From NCBI GenBank assembly GCA_963774765.1, contig CAVZGP010000012.1:62001-126000 (forward strand): a stretch of 64,000 nucleotides of DNA, given 5' to 3'. Shown here in pieces: positions 37,568 through 46,385 of this stretch. Every line of letters starts with the position of its first letter. Position 1 is the first letter of the stretch. A program made the translations under genes and the position numbers. The notes under the pieces are model-generated. The model worked only from the letters and a program-made list of their open reading frames with translations, searched no databases and was not told the DNA's origin. The DNA comes from Sva-07 sp963774765 (GTDB lineage: Bacteria > Actinomycetota > Acidimicrobiia > Acidimicrobiales > Ilumatobacteraceae).

Positions 37568-37625
37568 AGCCCGAAAAATGCCTGGAAGTGCGCGCTGGGC
37601 GCGACAATCCAGGCATTTTCGGGCT
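37568..37625. terminator. long stem-loop between convergent genes (repeat family C)
   Basis: AGCCCGAAAAATGCCTGGA pairs with TCCAGGCATTTTCGGGCT with one bulged A, and the loop contains a further GCGCGC/GCGCG stem. It sits between the plus gene ending at 37555 and the M16 gene ending at 37646. A close copy is at 60199-60257, also between convergent genes, so it is a repeated bidirectional terminator. Confidence 0.75.
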
Positions 37626-37645
37626 GGGGTCGGGGTCGTGCTGGG

Positions 37646-40582
37646 TCAGCGGGGGAGGACTCGGACTTCGATGTACTGATCGGCGGGGAGCCAGCGGGTG
37701 GCAGCCGTGCGGATTTCAGCAGCGTCGATCACCTCGACCCACTGCGCTTGGTCGAGGAACTCGTCGAACGACGCGTTGCCGGCCGGGTCGGTGAACACCG
37801 ACAGGACCTCGTCGTTGACCTGTTCGTTGCTGAACAGGTCGAGCTGTTGGCGGACGTTCTCGCTCGCCGCCTCGAACTCGCTCTCGGTCGGGCCGTTCGT
37901 TCGCAGGTCGTCGAGTTGGACGGTCACCGCGGCAACGACCTCGTCGAGCAGTTCCGGCGCGGTCGTGTTCGAGATGTAGGTCTCGGCATTGGGAGTTCCA
38001 CCGTCGCTGATCTGGATGAACGAGTACGGCGAGTACGAGTCGCCGAGCTCCTCGCGCACCACGTCGGTGAGTCGGGCCGTGACGACCTCTTGCAGGATCG
38101 CCGCGGCGATGTCGTCACGGCGCTCCGTCGAGCCCGGCGCCGTGAACAGCAACGCAACCGACGCCTGCGCACCCTCGCCGGCGACCGTCTGTTCGGCGAT
38201 GACCCCGGCAGGTGGATCGGGTTCGACATAGTCGACCGACTCCAGCCGGCCCGTCGACGGCAACGTGCCGAGGTAGCGTCTGGACAGCTCGATCAGCTCG
38301 ACCAGATCGAAGTCGCCACTGAATGCGAACGAGAAGTCGGAGGCATCTCCGAACCGGTCGCGGTACACGCGATCGATGTCGTCGGCGGTCACAGAATTGA
38401 GCGAGTCGACCGTCGGGAGCAGGAATCGGCCGTCGTCGTAGCGGGCATCGAGGAGCGTCACGTACTCGGCGTAACCCGGGTCGATCGACGGGTCGGACGC
38501 GATCGCCAGCTCGTCGTCGAGGTACTGCTCGAGGGCCACCGGATCCACGCGAGGCTGCGTCATCGAGAGATGAATCAGCTGGAACAACGTCTCGATGTCG
38601 CTTGTTGCCGCACTGCCGTACAGGCCTTCCGTGAACGAGTCGACGAAGGATTGCACTCCGACGTCCTTGTCGGACAGGAAGTCGTCGAGCTCGACGGGTC
38701 CGTAGGTGGCGATGCCGCTCTGGCCCACTACCGCGCCCGCCGCATCGGCTGCGGGAACGTCGGCATCAGCCAGCACCGCAAGGCCTCCGGGGCTGCGGGC
38801 CTCGAAGGCGACCTGACCCTCGACGATCGTGCTCGTGTTCAGCGAAACCCGCACACCGTTGTCGAACTCGAGCACGACCGGGTCGACGAAGTCGTCCATC
38901 CCGTTGTCGCTGAGATGCGCGGCGGACAACTCCTCGACCGGCTCGGGCGCAACCATCAACTCGCCGTCGATACCCGCGTCGTCGGGGCGTGGCGACAGCT
39001 CTCGATCACGCATCGACGTGGCCTGGGCTTCGAACGTCGCCACGTCGGGAACGTCCGCGGCTTCGGAGCTCGGCACGATGATCAACACGTGCGGTGCAGC
39101 CTCCGCGAGGCGCTCGACGAACCGATAGGTGATCGTCTCCGGAGTGGCACGATCGAGCACGACCTGCGTGAACTCGTACTGTGCATCGGCCGTGGGGACG
39201 GGTTCGTCGGTGAGCGCGTGGCGCACGTACTCGTCGGCGAAATCGGCATCCTGGCGCGAGTCGCGCCCGTCATAGCTCGACTGTGCCGAGGTTCGGTACG
39301 CCTCGACCACCCGCTCGACCTCGGCCTGCGAGAAGCCGTATCGGCGGACGCGCTCGTACTCGTCGAACACCGCTTGGGTCGACGCTTCCAGCGCGTCGCC
39401 ATCGGCCGACACGATGATCTCAGGTGCATCCAGGCTGCGCACGAATCCGCTGGAATCGACCCAGGCGTCGTCGAAGGGCGCTTCGCCGCGCAGTGCATCG
39501 TTGCCGAGTCGGGTAGCGATGATGTCGAAGGCCATCGAGTCGAGGATCTGGTTCTGGTAGTCGGCTTCGACCGACTCGGCGGAGGCCGCCGTGAGCGGCA
39601 GCGTCACCTGCGCCGAACCCTCGGCGACGTCGGGATCGGCGAGGACCGACACCTGCGGCTCGGTCGATGGTTCGACGACGAGCTCGGGCCGCGCCGGCGA
39701 TGCCCCTCGCGCCACTGCAGGCCCGAAGCGCTCGACGATGCCGTCTTCGATCACGCCGGTGTCGATGTCGCCGACCACCACGATCGCTGCGTTGTCGGGC
39801 CGATACCAGTCGTCGTAGAACGCTCGGAGTGGTTCGGCGTTCATCGTCGTGATCGCGGATTCGGTGCCGATCGGGTCCTTGTCCTCGTAGGGCGAGCCGG
39901 ACAGGAAGAGCTCCTCCAGCGCGTCGAAGATCCGCCCGTCGGAGCTGGCCTCGGATCCGCGCCACTCGTCGAGGACGACGCCGCGCTCGGCCTCGACCTG
40001 GGACTGGTCGATCGTGGCGGCCGACAGCCACTGTTCGAGCACGTCGAGGCCGGTGTCGACGACGGCGGGATCCTCGGTCGGCATCGTCAGCTGGTAGACG
40101 GTCTCGTCGTAGCTGGTGTAGGCGTTGATGTCCGCACCGAATCCGGCGCCGAAGCTGCGCAGCACGGCGATCAGTTCGTTCGCCGGGAACTCCTCGGTGC
40201 CGTTGAACAGCATGTGTTCGAGGAAGTGGGCGCCGCCGTCCTGGGTGTCGTCCTCGAGCGCGGAGCCGGCGTCGACGGCGAGGCGCATCTCGACCCGGCC
40301 GCCGGGGTTGTCGTTGTCGCGGAGGAAGTAGCGCAGTCCGTTGTCGAGCTCACCCATCACGATCGCCGGGTCGGGTTCGCTCAACGTGGGCAAGCCGGTC
40401 GGGTCGGGTTCGGTGACCGGCGTCGAACCGTCGACGGACTGCGGCGCCGATGTACTCGCGGGACCGCCGTCCGAAGGCGACTTGACCTCGACGTCGGCAC
40501 TGGCCGTACAACCCGCGAGCAGGATGGCAATGGTGGCCGCTGAGGCGGTCCACGAACGTCGGGACCGACGAGCAGAGATCAC
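37646..40582 (-). CDS. M16 family metallopeptidase, lipoprotein
   Basis: The 978-residue protein starts with GTG overlapping the upstream siroheme gene stop (GTGA). A lipobox, AILLAGC, places Cys25 as the lipidated residue, followed by a Ser/Pro-rich linker. The zinc motif is the inverted HxxEH, HFLEH (His119, Glu122, His123), with the distal Glu in VEAERGVVLDEW. The C-terminal half (about residues 520-970) is the inactive second M16 repeat. The length fits a two-domain, pitrilysin-like enzyme outside the membrane. Translational coupling with a siroheme gene is unexpected and may only reflect compact gene packing. Confidence 0.92.
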   Translation of the reverse strand: MISARRSRRSWTASAATIAILLAGCTASADVEVKSPSDGGPASTSAPQSVDGSTPVTEPDPTGLPTLSEPDPAIVMGELDNGLRYFLRDNDNPGGRVEMRLAVDAGSALEDDTQDGGAHFLEHMLFNGTEEFPANELIAVLRSFGAGFGADINAYTSYDETVYQLTMPTEDPAVVDTGLDVLEQWLSAATIDQSQVEAERGVVLDEWRGSEASSDGRIFDALEELFLSGSPYEDKDPIGTESAITTMNAEPLRAFYDDWYRPDNAAIVVVGDIDTGVIEDGIVERFGPAVARGASPARPELVVEPSTEPQVSVLADPDVAEGSAQVTLPLTAASAESVEADYQNQILDSMAFDIIATRLGNDALRGEAPFDDAWVDSSGFVRSLDAPEIIVSADGDALEASTQAVFDEYERVRRYGFSQAEVERVVEAYRTSAQSSYDGRDSRQDADFADEYVRHALTDEPVPTADAQYEFTQVVLDRATPETITYRFVERLAEAAPHVLIIVPSSEAADVPDVATFEAQATSMRDRELSPRPDDAGIDGELMVAPEPVEELSAAHLSDNGMDDFVDPVVLEFDNGVRVSLNTSTIVEGQVAFEARSPGGLAVLADADVPAADAAGAVVGQSGIATYGPVELDDFLSDKDVGVQSFVDSFTEGLYGSAATSDIETLFQLIHLSMTQPRVDPVALEQYLDDELAIASDPSIDPGYAEYVTLLDARYDDGRFLLPTVDSLNSVTADDIDRVYRDRFGDASDFSFAFSGDFDLVELIELSRRYLGTLPSTGRLESVDYVEPDPPAGVIAEQTVAGEGAQASVALLFTAPGSTERRDDIAAAILQEVVTARLTDVVREELGDSYSPYSFIQISDGGTPNAETYISNTTAPELLDEVVAAVTVQLDDLRTNGPTESEFEAASENVRQQLDLFSNEQVNDEVLSVFTDPAGNASFDEFLDQAQWVEVIDAAEIRTAATRWLPADQYIEVRVLPR

Positions 40583-41181
40583 GGAGCGAGACTACGGCCG
40601 CCGAGTGCTTCGGAGATGCCACGCCGGACGCGTCCGGTCCAATCGATGTCTTCGGTCGATGCGCCGCTCGCCTGCACCGCCGTCCGTTCGGCCGCGAGCG
40701 CCTCGGCGAGCACGCCGATCTCGTCGGTGAGCAGTTCGTCGATCACGTTGCGCAACTCGCGGGCGAGCGCGGGGCTGGCGCCGTCGGTGCTCACGGCGAT
40801 GGTCACGCGACCGCGCCGTGCGATTGCAGGGAGGACGAACTTGCAGTCGACGGGTTGGTCGGCGGCGTTGGCCCAGAGGCCGCTGGCGCGTGCCTGCGCG
40901 GAGATGGCGGCGTCGACGTGTTCGTCGCCGGTTGCGGTGACGACCAAGTGGACCCCGTCGAGGTCGGCGGATTCGAAGGGGCGCGCCCGCAGGTCGGCGA
41001 TCGTCGTGACGTCGACGTGCGCGCTCACGTTCGTGGCGACCAGTCGCACCCGGGCGCCGGCAGCCGCCAGCCCTGCGGCCTTCCGGGCTCCGATGCGGCC
41101 TCCGCCGACGACCAGAACGGCCACGTCGTGGACGTCGAGGAACACCGGGTAGGCGAACGTCGAAGCAGGTTCGAGGGCCAT
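40579..41181 (-). CDS. siroheme synthase N-terminal type (precorrin-2 dehydrogenase/ferrochelatase)
   Basis: The 200-residue protein starts at ATG 41181 (MALEPASTFAYPVFLDV). It has the Rossmann motif VLVVGGGRIGARKAAGL, the segment HLVVTATGDEHVDAAI, and VNAADQP-like ANAADQPVDCKFVLPA, followed by ISTDGASPALARELR-like VSTDGASPALAREL. These match CysG-A/Met8p enzymes that turn precorrin-2 into siroheme. It has no methyltransferase domain; that step is done by the separate cobA-type gene at 43640. It is divergent from cysH over a 60-base AT-richer promoter region. Siroheme is the cofactor of the sulfite reductase encoded opposite. Confidence 0.92.
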   Translation of the reverse strand: MALEPASTFAYPVFLDVHDVAVLVVGGGRIGARKAAGLAAAGARVRLVATNVSAHVDVTTIADLRARPFESADLDGVHLVVTATGDEHVDAAISAQARASGLWANAADQPVDCKFVLPAIARRGRVTIAVSTDGASPALARELRNVIDELLTDEIGVLAEALAAERTAVQASGASTEDIDWTGRVRRGISEALGGRSLAP

Positions 41182-41241
41182 GACGGCCAGTGTACGAATC
41201 AATTCCCGACAAAGTTGATCTATTTGGTCGGCTTTGATTGA

Positions 41242-41919
41242 ATGCACGTCGTGACCGCCTCGCCCTCCCGCCTCATCGCCCGTCCCGAGGAGACCGACGA
41301 TCCCGTCGTCGACGCCCATCGCGTCCTGCGCTGGGCACACCGGCAATTCGGTGGTGCCCTCTGTGTGACCGCCAGTTTCGGCGATGCCGTGCTCGCTCAC
41401 GTGGCCAGCGAAGCGATCCCGGGCGTCGAGATCACGCTGCTCGACACCGGCTATCTCTTCGCTGAAACCGAGTGGTTCGCCGACGACCTGCGCTCGCGCT
41501 TCGACCTGAATCTTCGCATCGTGCGTCCCGAACCCGGCCTGGCACTCAACGTGTGGCAGGCCGACACCGACGCCTGCTGCGCGGCCCGCAAGGTCGCGCC
41601 GATGGCACGGGCCCTCGCCGGACGCACCGCATGGGTCAGCGGTCTCCGACGCAGCGATTCCGATGCTCGCCGGACCGCCCCATTCGTCAGCAACGACCTC
41701 TTGCGCGGCGTGGTCAAGATCAACCCACTCGCGGGATGGACCGACGCCCATGTCGTCACCTATGTCGCTGCCTACGGCATCCCCGACCATCCGCTCGCCG
41801 ACCGGGGCTTCGCGTCGATCGGCTGCTGGCCGTGCACGCGCCCGGTCGCCGACGGCGCCGACCAACGCGCCGGCCGATGGGCCGACAGCGACAAGACCGA
41901 ATGCGGGCTGCACCTGTGA
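41242..41919 (+). CDS. cysH: APS/PAPS reductase, 4Fe-4S type
   Basis: The 225-residue product has the PP-loop fold start TASFGDAVLAH and TLLDTGYLFAETEWF. The four Cys ligands of the 4Fe-4S cluster are present: Cys112-Cys113 (DACCAARK) and Cys195, Cys198 (SIGCWPC). The catalytic Cys221 lies in the C-terminal ECGLHL tail. The presence of the cluster residues points to adenylyl-sulfate reductase, which makes sulfite for assimilation. Its stop overlaps the sulfite reductase start (GTGA), so the two are coupled. Confidence 0.93.
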   Translation: MHVVTASPSRLIARPEETDDPVVDAHRVLRWAHRQFGGALCVTASFGDAVLAHVASEAIPGVEITLLDTGYLFAETEWFADDLRSRFDLNLRIVRPEPGLALNVWQADTDACCAARKVAPMARALAGRTAWVSGLRRSDSDARRTAPFVSNDLLRGVVKINPLAGWTDAHVVTYVAAYGIPDHPLADRGFASIGCWPCTRPVADGADQRAGRWADSDKTECGLHL

Positions 41920-43643
41920 GCGGCAACGTCGAAGCCATCAAACTCGCCAGCAACTACCTCGGCGGCACGATCGGCGACGAACTCATCAATGATCGCGACG
42001 ACTTCGACCACGACGCCGAGTTGCTGTTGAAGTTCCACGGGATCTACCAGCAGGACGATCGCGACGTCCGCCGTGCGCGCACACAACTCAAGCTGCCGCT
42101 CGACTACTCGTGCATGGTGCGCGCCTCGGTGCCGGGCGGCGTGATCACCAACGACCAGTGGCTCGCTCTCGACCGCGTGGCGACGCTCGCCGACAACAAG
42201 CTCCGGCTCACCACGCGACAAGGGGTGCAGTACCACGTGGTACACAAGAGCGAACTGCGCGAGCTGGTCGGCGGGATCAACTCGTCGCTGTTGACCACGC
42301 TCGGGGCGTGCGGCGACGTCGTGCGCAACGTGATGGCCTGCCCGCTCCCCCATCCCGAACGCCGAGCGGTGATCGAGCCGCTCCTGGCGAAGATCGTCGA
42401 GAGGTTCCGCCCGCAGACCGAGAGCTACTGGGAGCTGTGGGTCGACGGCGAGCGTGCGGTGTCGGCGGAGCGACCCGGTGTCGAAGCGCCGATCGACGAC
42501 GTCGAGCCGATCTACGGTGCCGCGTACCTCCCTCGCAAGTTCAAGATCGCCATCGCCTGGCCGGGCGACAACTGCGTCGACATCTACACCAATGACGTCG
42601 GGATCGTGCCCACGTTGTCGGAGGGGACGACGGGCGACCTGACCGGCTTCGTCGTGCTGGCCGGCGGCGGGATGGGCATGAGCCACAGCCGCCCCGACGA
42701 CACCTACCCCCTCCTGGCCCAACCTGTTGCGTGGGTGCCGCCGGATGAGGTTGTCGACGTCGTCGAGGCGATCGTGACCACCCAGCGCGACCACGGCAAC
42801 CGTGAGGATCGATCGCGGGCGCGGCTCAAGTACCTTCTCGAAGCGCGCGGCATTGCATGGCTGCGCGACCAGATCGGGCAACGCACCGGCTTGACGCTCG
42901 CCGAGCCGGCGGCGTTGCCGGAGTGGGACGTCCAGGCACATCACGGCTGGCACGACATCGACGGTTCCAGCGCGCTCGGTCTGCCGGTGCCGTCCGGGAA
43001 GGTCGCCGGTGGGCTGCGCCTCGCGCTGCGTCGGTTGGTGGCCGACTCGACAGTGCGCGAACTACGTGTCACGCCTCGCCAGGATCTCCTGCTGCTCGGT
43101 GTCACCGATCGTGGCGCCGTCGAGAACGTGTTGCGTGCCAACGGTGTGCGCCTCGCCGACGACCAGAGTCCGACGCGGAACCTCGCGATCGCGTGTCCGG
43201 CGTTGCCGACGTGCAGCAAGGCGCTGGGCGAGGCCGAGCGGGTCCTGCCCGACGTTGTCGATCGCCTCGAGAAACTGCTCGCCGACACCGGCAACACCGG
43301 GCTTGCGTTGCGGTTCAACATGAGCGGCTGTCCCAACGGCTGCTCGCGGCCGTACGCCGCGGAACTCGCGATCGTCGGGCGCACCAAGAAGAACTACGAC
43401 ATTCTCGTCGGCGGCTCACCGGCGGGTGACCGGCTCGCCCGGTTGCTGCGTGCCGACGTGGCGCTCGACGACGTGCCTGAACTTCTCCGCCCCCTGCTCG
43501 ACGAATTCTCGCGATCGGGACCCGACGGACAGAGCTTTGGCGACTGGACGGTCGGACAGGACTGGGAACGCCTCCAATCGCTCCTCCCCGCCGCCACCTC
43601 CCGCCGCCCACGACGCCAGACCGAACGAGGCGTGCAGCCATGA
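41916..43643 (+). CDS. ferredoxin-type sulfite reductase (siroheme, 4Fe-4S)
   Basis: The 575-residue protein starts at GTG 41916 inside the cysH stop. Two ferredoxin-like halves are visible (RLTTRQGVQYHVVHKSEL and ELRVTPRQDLLLLGV). The cofactor ligands are in ACPALPTCSKALGEAERV and NMSGCPNGCSRPY. These are the features of sulfite/nitrite reductase hemoproteins; the setting next to cysH makes sulfite the likely substrate. It reduces sulfite to sulfide with six electrons. Its stop overlaps the next gene (ATGA), so cysH, this gene and the cobA-type gene form one coupled operon. Confidence 0.93.
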   Translation: MSGNVEAIKLASNYLGGTIGDELINDRDDFDHDAELLLKFHGIYQQDDRDVRRARTQLKLPLDYSCMVRASVPGGVITNDQWLALDRVATLADNKLRLTTRQGVQYHVVHKSELRELVGGINSSLLTTLGACGDVVRNVMACPLPHPERRAVIEPLLAKIVERFRPQTESYWELWVDGERAVSAERPGVEAPIDDVEPIYGAAYLPRKFKIAIAWPGDNCVDIYTNDVGIVPTLSEGTTGDLTGFVVLAGGGMGMSHSRPDDTYPLLAQPVAWVPPDEVVDVVEAIVTTQRDHGNREDRSRARLKYLLEARGIAWLRDQIGQRTGLTLAEPAALPEWDVQAHHGWHDIDGSSALGLPVPSGKVAGGLRLALRRLVADSTVRELRVTPRQDLLLLGVTDRGAVENVLRANGVRLADDQSPTRNLAIACPALPTCSKALGEAERVLPDVVDRLEKLLADTGNTGLALRFNMSGCPNGCSRPYAAELAIVGRTKKNYDILVGGSPAGDRLARLLRADVALDDVPELLRPLLDEFSRSGPDGQSFGDWTVGQDWERLQSLLPAATSRRPRRQTERGVQP

Positions 43644-44479
43644 CCGTGGCGTTGGTCGGCGCTGGGCCGGGAGACCCGGAGCTGCTCACGCTGAAGGCCG
43701 CTCGGCTGCTCGCCACGGCCGAGGTCGTGGTGCACGACGCGCTCGTCGGCGACGGCGTGCTGGCGTTGATCCCGGAGTCGGCCGAACGGATCGACGTCGG
43801 CAAACGTCCCGGTCGCGCGACGCCCCAGGAACTGATCTCGGCGCTTCTGGTGGAACTCGGTCGACAGGGCAAGCGGGTGGTTCGCCTGAAGGGTGGCGAC
43901 CCGTTCGTGTTCGGGCGAGGCGGCGAAGAAGCCCAGGCGCTCGGCGACGCTGGTGTGTCATTCGAGATCGTGCCGGGCATCACATCGTCGGTCGCGGCAC
44001 CCGCGGCTGCCGGAATCCCGGTGACCCACCGAGGGGTCTCCGCTGCGTTCACCGTGGTCACCGGCCATCGACGGGCCGGCGAGCCGGACATCGACTGGCG
44101 ATCGTTGGCGAAGGTCGGCGGCACGATCGTCGTGCTCATGGGCGTGTCGCAGCGTGCCACCATCGCCGCCGAACTGATCACCGGTGGGCTCCCATCGAAC
44201 ACGCCGGTCGCCGCGATCGAGTCCGCGACCACCGATGCGCAGGTGGTCGGTCGCTGGACGCTGGCCAAACTGGCCGACGCCGCCGTCCGCTCCCCCGCCG
44301 TCATGGTGATCGGCGCGGTGGCCGCGTTCGAGTTCGTCGACCTCCCCGTCCCCGCGATGAGCGAACCGACCGAATACGGCGGTTTCGCTCATCGCAACCC
44401 ACACCACACCCAGACCGATGAGCGAACCGACCGATACGGCGGTTTCGCTCATCGCTGGCTGGTGCGGATGGTCGCGTGA
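43640..44479 (+). CDS. cobA: uroporphyrinogen-III C-methyltransferase
   Basis: The product has the family motifs VALVGAGPGDPELLTLKA, VRLKGGDPFVFGRGGEE and VPGITSSVAAPAAAGIPVTHRG. It makes precorrin-2 from uroporphyrinogen III using SAM, supplying the siroheme branch. The normal enzyme ends near VIGAVAAF. The last 45 or so residues are encoded by two copies of the palindromic repeat at 44354-44454, giving the repeated peptide YGGFAHR. The true protein is therefore lengthened by repeat insertion at its 3' end. The ATG overlaps the sulfite reductase stop. Confidence 0.92.
   Translation: MTVALVGAGPGDPELLTLKAARLLATAEVVVHDALVGDGVLALIPESAERIDVGKRPGRATPQELISALLVELGRQGKRVVRLKGGDPFVFGRGGEEAQALGDAGVSFEIVPGITSSVAAPAAAGIPVTHRGVSAAFTVVTGHRRAGEPDIDWRSLAKVGGTIVVLMGVSQRATIAAELITGGLPSNTPVAAIESATTDAQVVGRWTLAKLADAAVRSPAVMVIGAVAAFEFVDLPVPAMSEPTEYGGFAHRNPHHTQTDERTDRYGGFAHRWLVRMVA
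44354..44454. repeat. two palindromic repeats (family B) inside the end of cobA
   Basis: Copy one has arms GCGATGAGCGAA (44354-44365) and TTCGCTCATCGC (44384-44395). Copy two has arms CGATGAGCGAA (44416-44426) and TTCGCTCATCG (44444-44454). The loops share CCGACCG and ATACGGCGG. Two further copies are at 56.8 kb. They behave like REP elements of this genome and here lie just upstream of mftA. Confidence 0.8.
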
Positions 44480-44515
44480 TGGCCAGGGCCGGCGAGGCCG
44501 GGTAGCCTCGGCGAC

Positions 44516-44632
44516 ATGGACGACACCACCGTCACCGTCACCGATGACACCATCACCGCCGAGGCGGATCTGCTCGACGACGAACTGCTCGTCGAAGAGA
44601 TCTCGATCGACGGGATGTGCGGCGTCTACTGA
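44516..44632 (+). CDS. mftA: mycofactocin precursor peptide MftA
   Basis: The 38-residue peptide starts at ATG 44516 and is acidic (Asp/Glu/Thr-rich) up to its end, IDGMCGVY. This C-terminus is the known signature of MftA: MftC decarboxylates the last Tyr and links it to the preceding Val, and the Val-Tyr unit becomes the redox cofactor. It is followed at once by mftB and mftC. It is often missed because of its size. Confidence 0.95.
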   Translation: MDDTTVTVTDDTITAEADLLDDELLVEEISIDGMCGVY

Positions 44633-44643
44633 CGTCGACGCCG

Positions 44644-44925
44644 GTGTCACTGTTCGAACGCCACCTCGAACTCGACCCACAGGTCGCCGTTCGTCCCGAG
44701 CCGTTCGGTGCCCTCGCCTATCACTACGGCAACCGCAAGCTGATCTTCCTCAAGCATCCCGACGTCGTCCGCGTCGTCGAAGCGCTGGCCGACCACGACA
44801 CGCTCTCCGACACGCTGCTGGCCTGCGACATCGCCCCCTCCCGTTGGCCGTCGTTCGAACGGGCACTCACCTCACTCACCGAATCGGAGATGCTCCATGA
44901 GCGCCACGAAGTCGCACCTCGTTGA
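44644..44925 (+). CDS. mftB: mycofactocin peptide chaperone MftB
   Basis: The 93-residue product (GTG 44644, MSLFERHLELDPQVAVRPEPFG) fits the RRE/PqqD-like fold of MftB, with VRPEPFGALAYHYGNRKLIFLK as the conserved core. A GTG at 44617, inside mftA, is the longer alternative. MftB binds the MftA peptide and presents it to the radical SAM enzyme. Its 3' end overlaps mftC by 29 bases, so the two are translated together. Confidence 0.9.
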   Translation: MSLFERHLELDPQVAVRPEPFGALAYHYGNRKLIFLKHPDVVRVVEALADHDTLSDTLLACDIAPSRWPSFERALTSLTESEMLHERHEVAPR

Positions 44926-46048
44926 GCAACTGAAGACCGGCCTCGATGCCCCGATCTGCCTCACCTGGGAACTCACCTACGCCTGCAACCTCGAGTGCGT
45001 GCACTGCCTGTCGTCATCGGGCCGCCGCGACCCTCGCGAACTGACCACCGACGAGGCCAAGGCCGTGCTCGACGAACTCCACGACCTGCAGGTGTTCTAC
45101 ATCAACATCGGCGGTGGTGAGCCGATGATCCGCCGCGACTTCTTCGAGCTGCTCGAGTACTCGATCGGCCGCGGCATCGGCGTGAAGTTCTCGACCAACG
45201 GCGCGTTCATCGACGCCGAGAAGGCCAAGCGCCTCGCCGAGATGGAGTACCTCGACATCCAGATCAGCCTCGACGGCACCGATGCCGTCACCAACGACGC
45301 CGTGCGTGGCGAGGGCTCGTACGACACGGCGATCCTTGCGATGGAGCACCTGCGAGCCGCCGGCTTCGGCGAGTTCAAGATCTCGGTGGTCGTCACCCGC
45401 CACAACGTCGACCAGCTCGACGAGTTCAAGGCGCTGGCCGATTCGTTCGGCGCGCAGCTGCGCATCACGCGGCTTCGCCCGTCGGGCCGTGGCGCCGACT
45501 CGTGGCACGACCTCCACCCGACCAACGCCCAGCAACGCCAGATCTACGAGTGGCTGCTCGACCACGGCGACAACGTGCTCACCGGCGATTCCTTCTTCCA
45601 CCTCAATGCGTTGGGGGAAGAGCCACTGCCCGGCCTGAACATGTGCGGTGCCGGTCGCGTGGTGTGCCTGATCGATCCAATCGGTGACGTGTACGCATGC
45701 CCGTTCGTGATCCACGATGAGTTCAAGGCCGGATCGGTCCGCGACCCAGGCGGCTTCGCCAACGTGTGGAAGCAGAGCGACTTGTTCACCGAACTGCGCG
45801 AGCCACAATCGGCCGGTGCCTGCACCTCGTGCGGCAGCTACGACGCCTGTCAGGGCGGCTGTATGGCGGCGAAGTTCTTCGTCGGAATCCCGCTCGACGG
45901 CCCAGACCCCGAATGCGTCGGCGGCCACGGCGAGGCGGCGATGCTCGCGGCGTCGGCAACCGAACGGCCACGACCGATGATGGACCACTCGAAGCCGGTG
46001 CGGGTCGCATCGCCCGAGCGCATCCCTGTCACCATCGGCCGTCGCTGA
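44897..46048 (+). CDS. mftC: mycofactocin radical SAM maturase MftC
   Basis: The 383-residue enzyme has the radical SAM cluster motif CNLECVHC after LTWELTYA, the INIGGGEPMIRRDFF SAM-binding strand, and a SPASM region near the C-terminus with many Cys (MCGAGRVVCLIDPIGDVYACPF, GACTSCGSYDACQGGC). It performs the decarboxylation and ring closure of MftA. The usual partners mftD, mftE and mftF do not follow; the next gene is on the other strand, so they must be elsewhere in the genome. Confidence 0.95.
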   Translation: MSATKSHLVEQLKTGLDAPICLTWELTYACNLECVHCLSSSGRRDPRELTTDEAKAVLDELHDLQVFYINIGGGEPMIRRDFFELLEYSIGRGIGVKFSTNGAFIDAEKAKRLAEMEYLDIQISLDGTDAVTNDAVRGEGSYDTAILAMEHLRAAGFGEFKISVVVTRHNVDQLDEFKALADSFGAQLRITRLRPSGRGADSWHDLHPTNAQQRQIYEWLLDHGDNVLTGDSFFHLNALGEEPLPGLNMCGAGRVVCLIDPIGDVYACPFVIHDEFKAGSVRDPGGFANVWKQSDLFTELREPQSAGACTSCGSYDACQGGCMAAKFFVGIPLDGPDPECVGGHGEAAMLAASATERPRPMMDHSKPVRVASPERIPVTIGRR

Positions 46049-46385
46049 GTTCGCCGGCAAGCCGCTGCCCGGCGATTTCCCTCTCCGTCGTGCACGCCGA
46101 GCGATTCGGGTCGATACGAGCGACGCACGAGACCCCCCTGGCGCTGGCCCGACAGACACCACATCCCCGCCTCGGAGCTGCCGGGATCGGCGTGTCAGGT
46201 CTGTCGGCATCGTCCGACTTCTCCTCGTCGGTCTTCGGGTCGAGTTCGTCACGAAGCTGCGACTGCCGCCGATGGACGAGGCCATTCCGTCGATGGACGG
46301 ACGTGGTGGGCCCTCGTCCTGACGTGCCACACCGACGGTGTCGCTCGCCAATCAACAGGGCGCAGTGGTCATTCGAAGCTCGCAC
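46049..46385. other. gene-free stretch after mftC
   Basis: The gap between the convergent mftC and methyltransferase genes has no supported gene. A minus frame of 118 codons covers it but is Arg/Cys/Thr-rich and unnatural. No strong hairpin was seen. Confidence 0.35.

Noticed and set aside
37748..40543. A 931-codon plus-strand open frame
   Set aside because: It lies antisense to the M16 protease, and its Arg/Val/Asp-rich translation is the usual shadow of a GC-rich gene.
46029..46385. A 118-codon minus frame after mftC
   Set aside because: Its composition is unnatural, with many Arg, Cys and Thr, and no start signal is seen.
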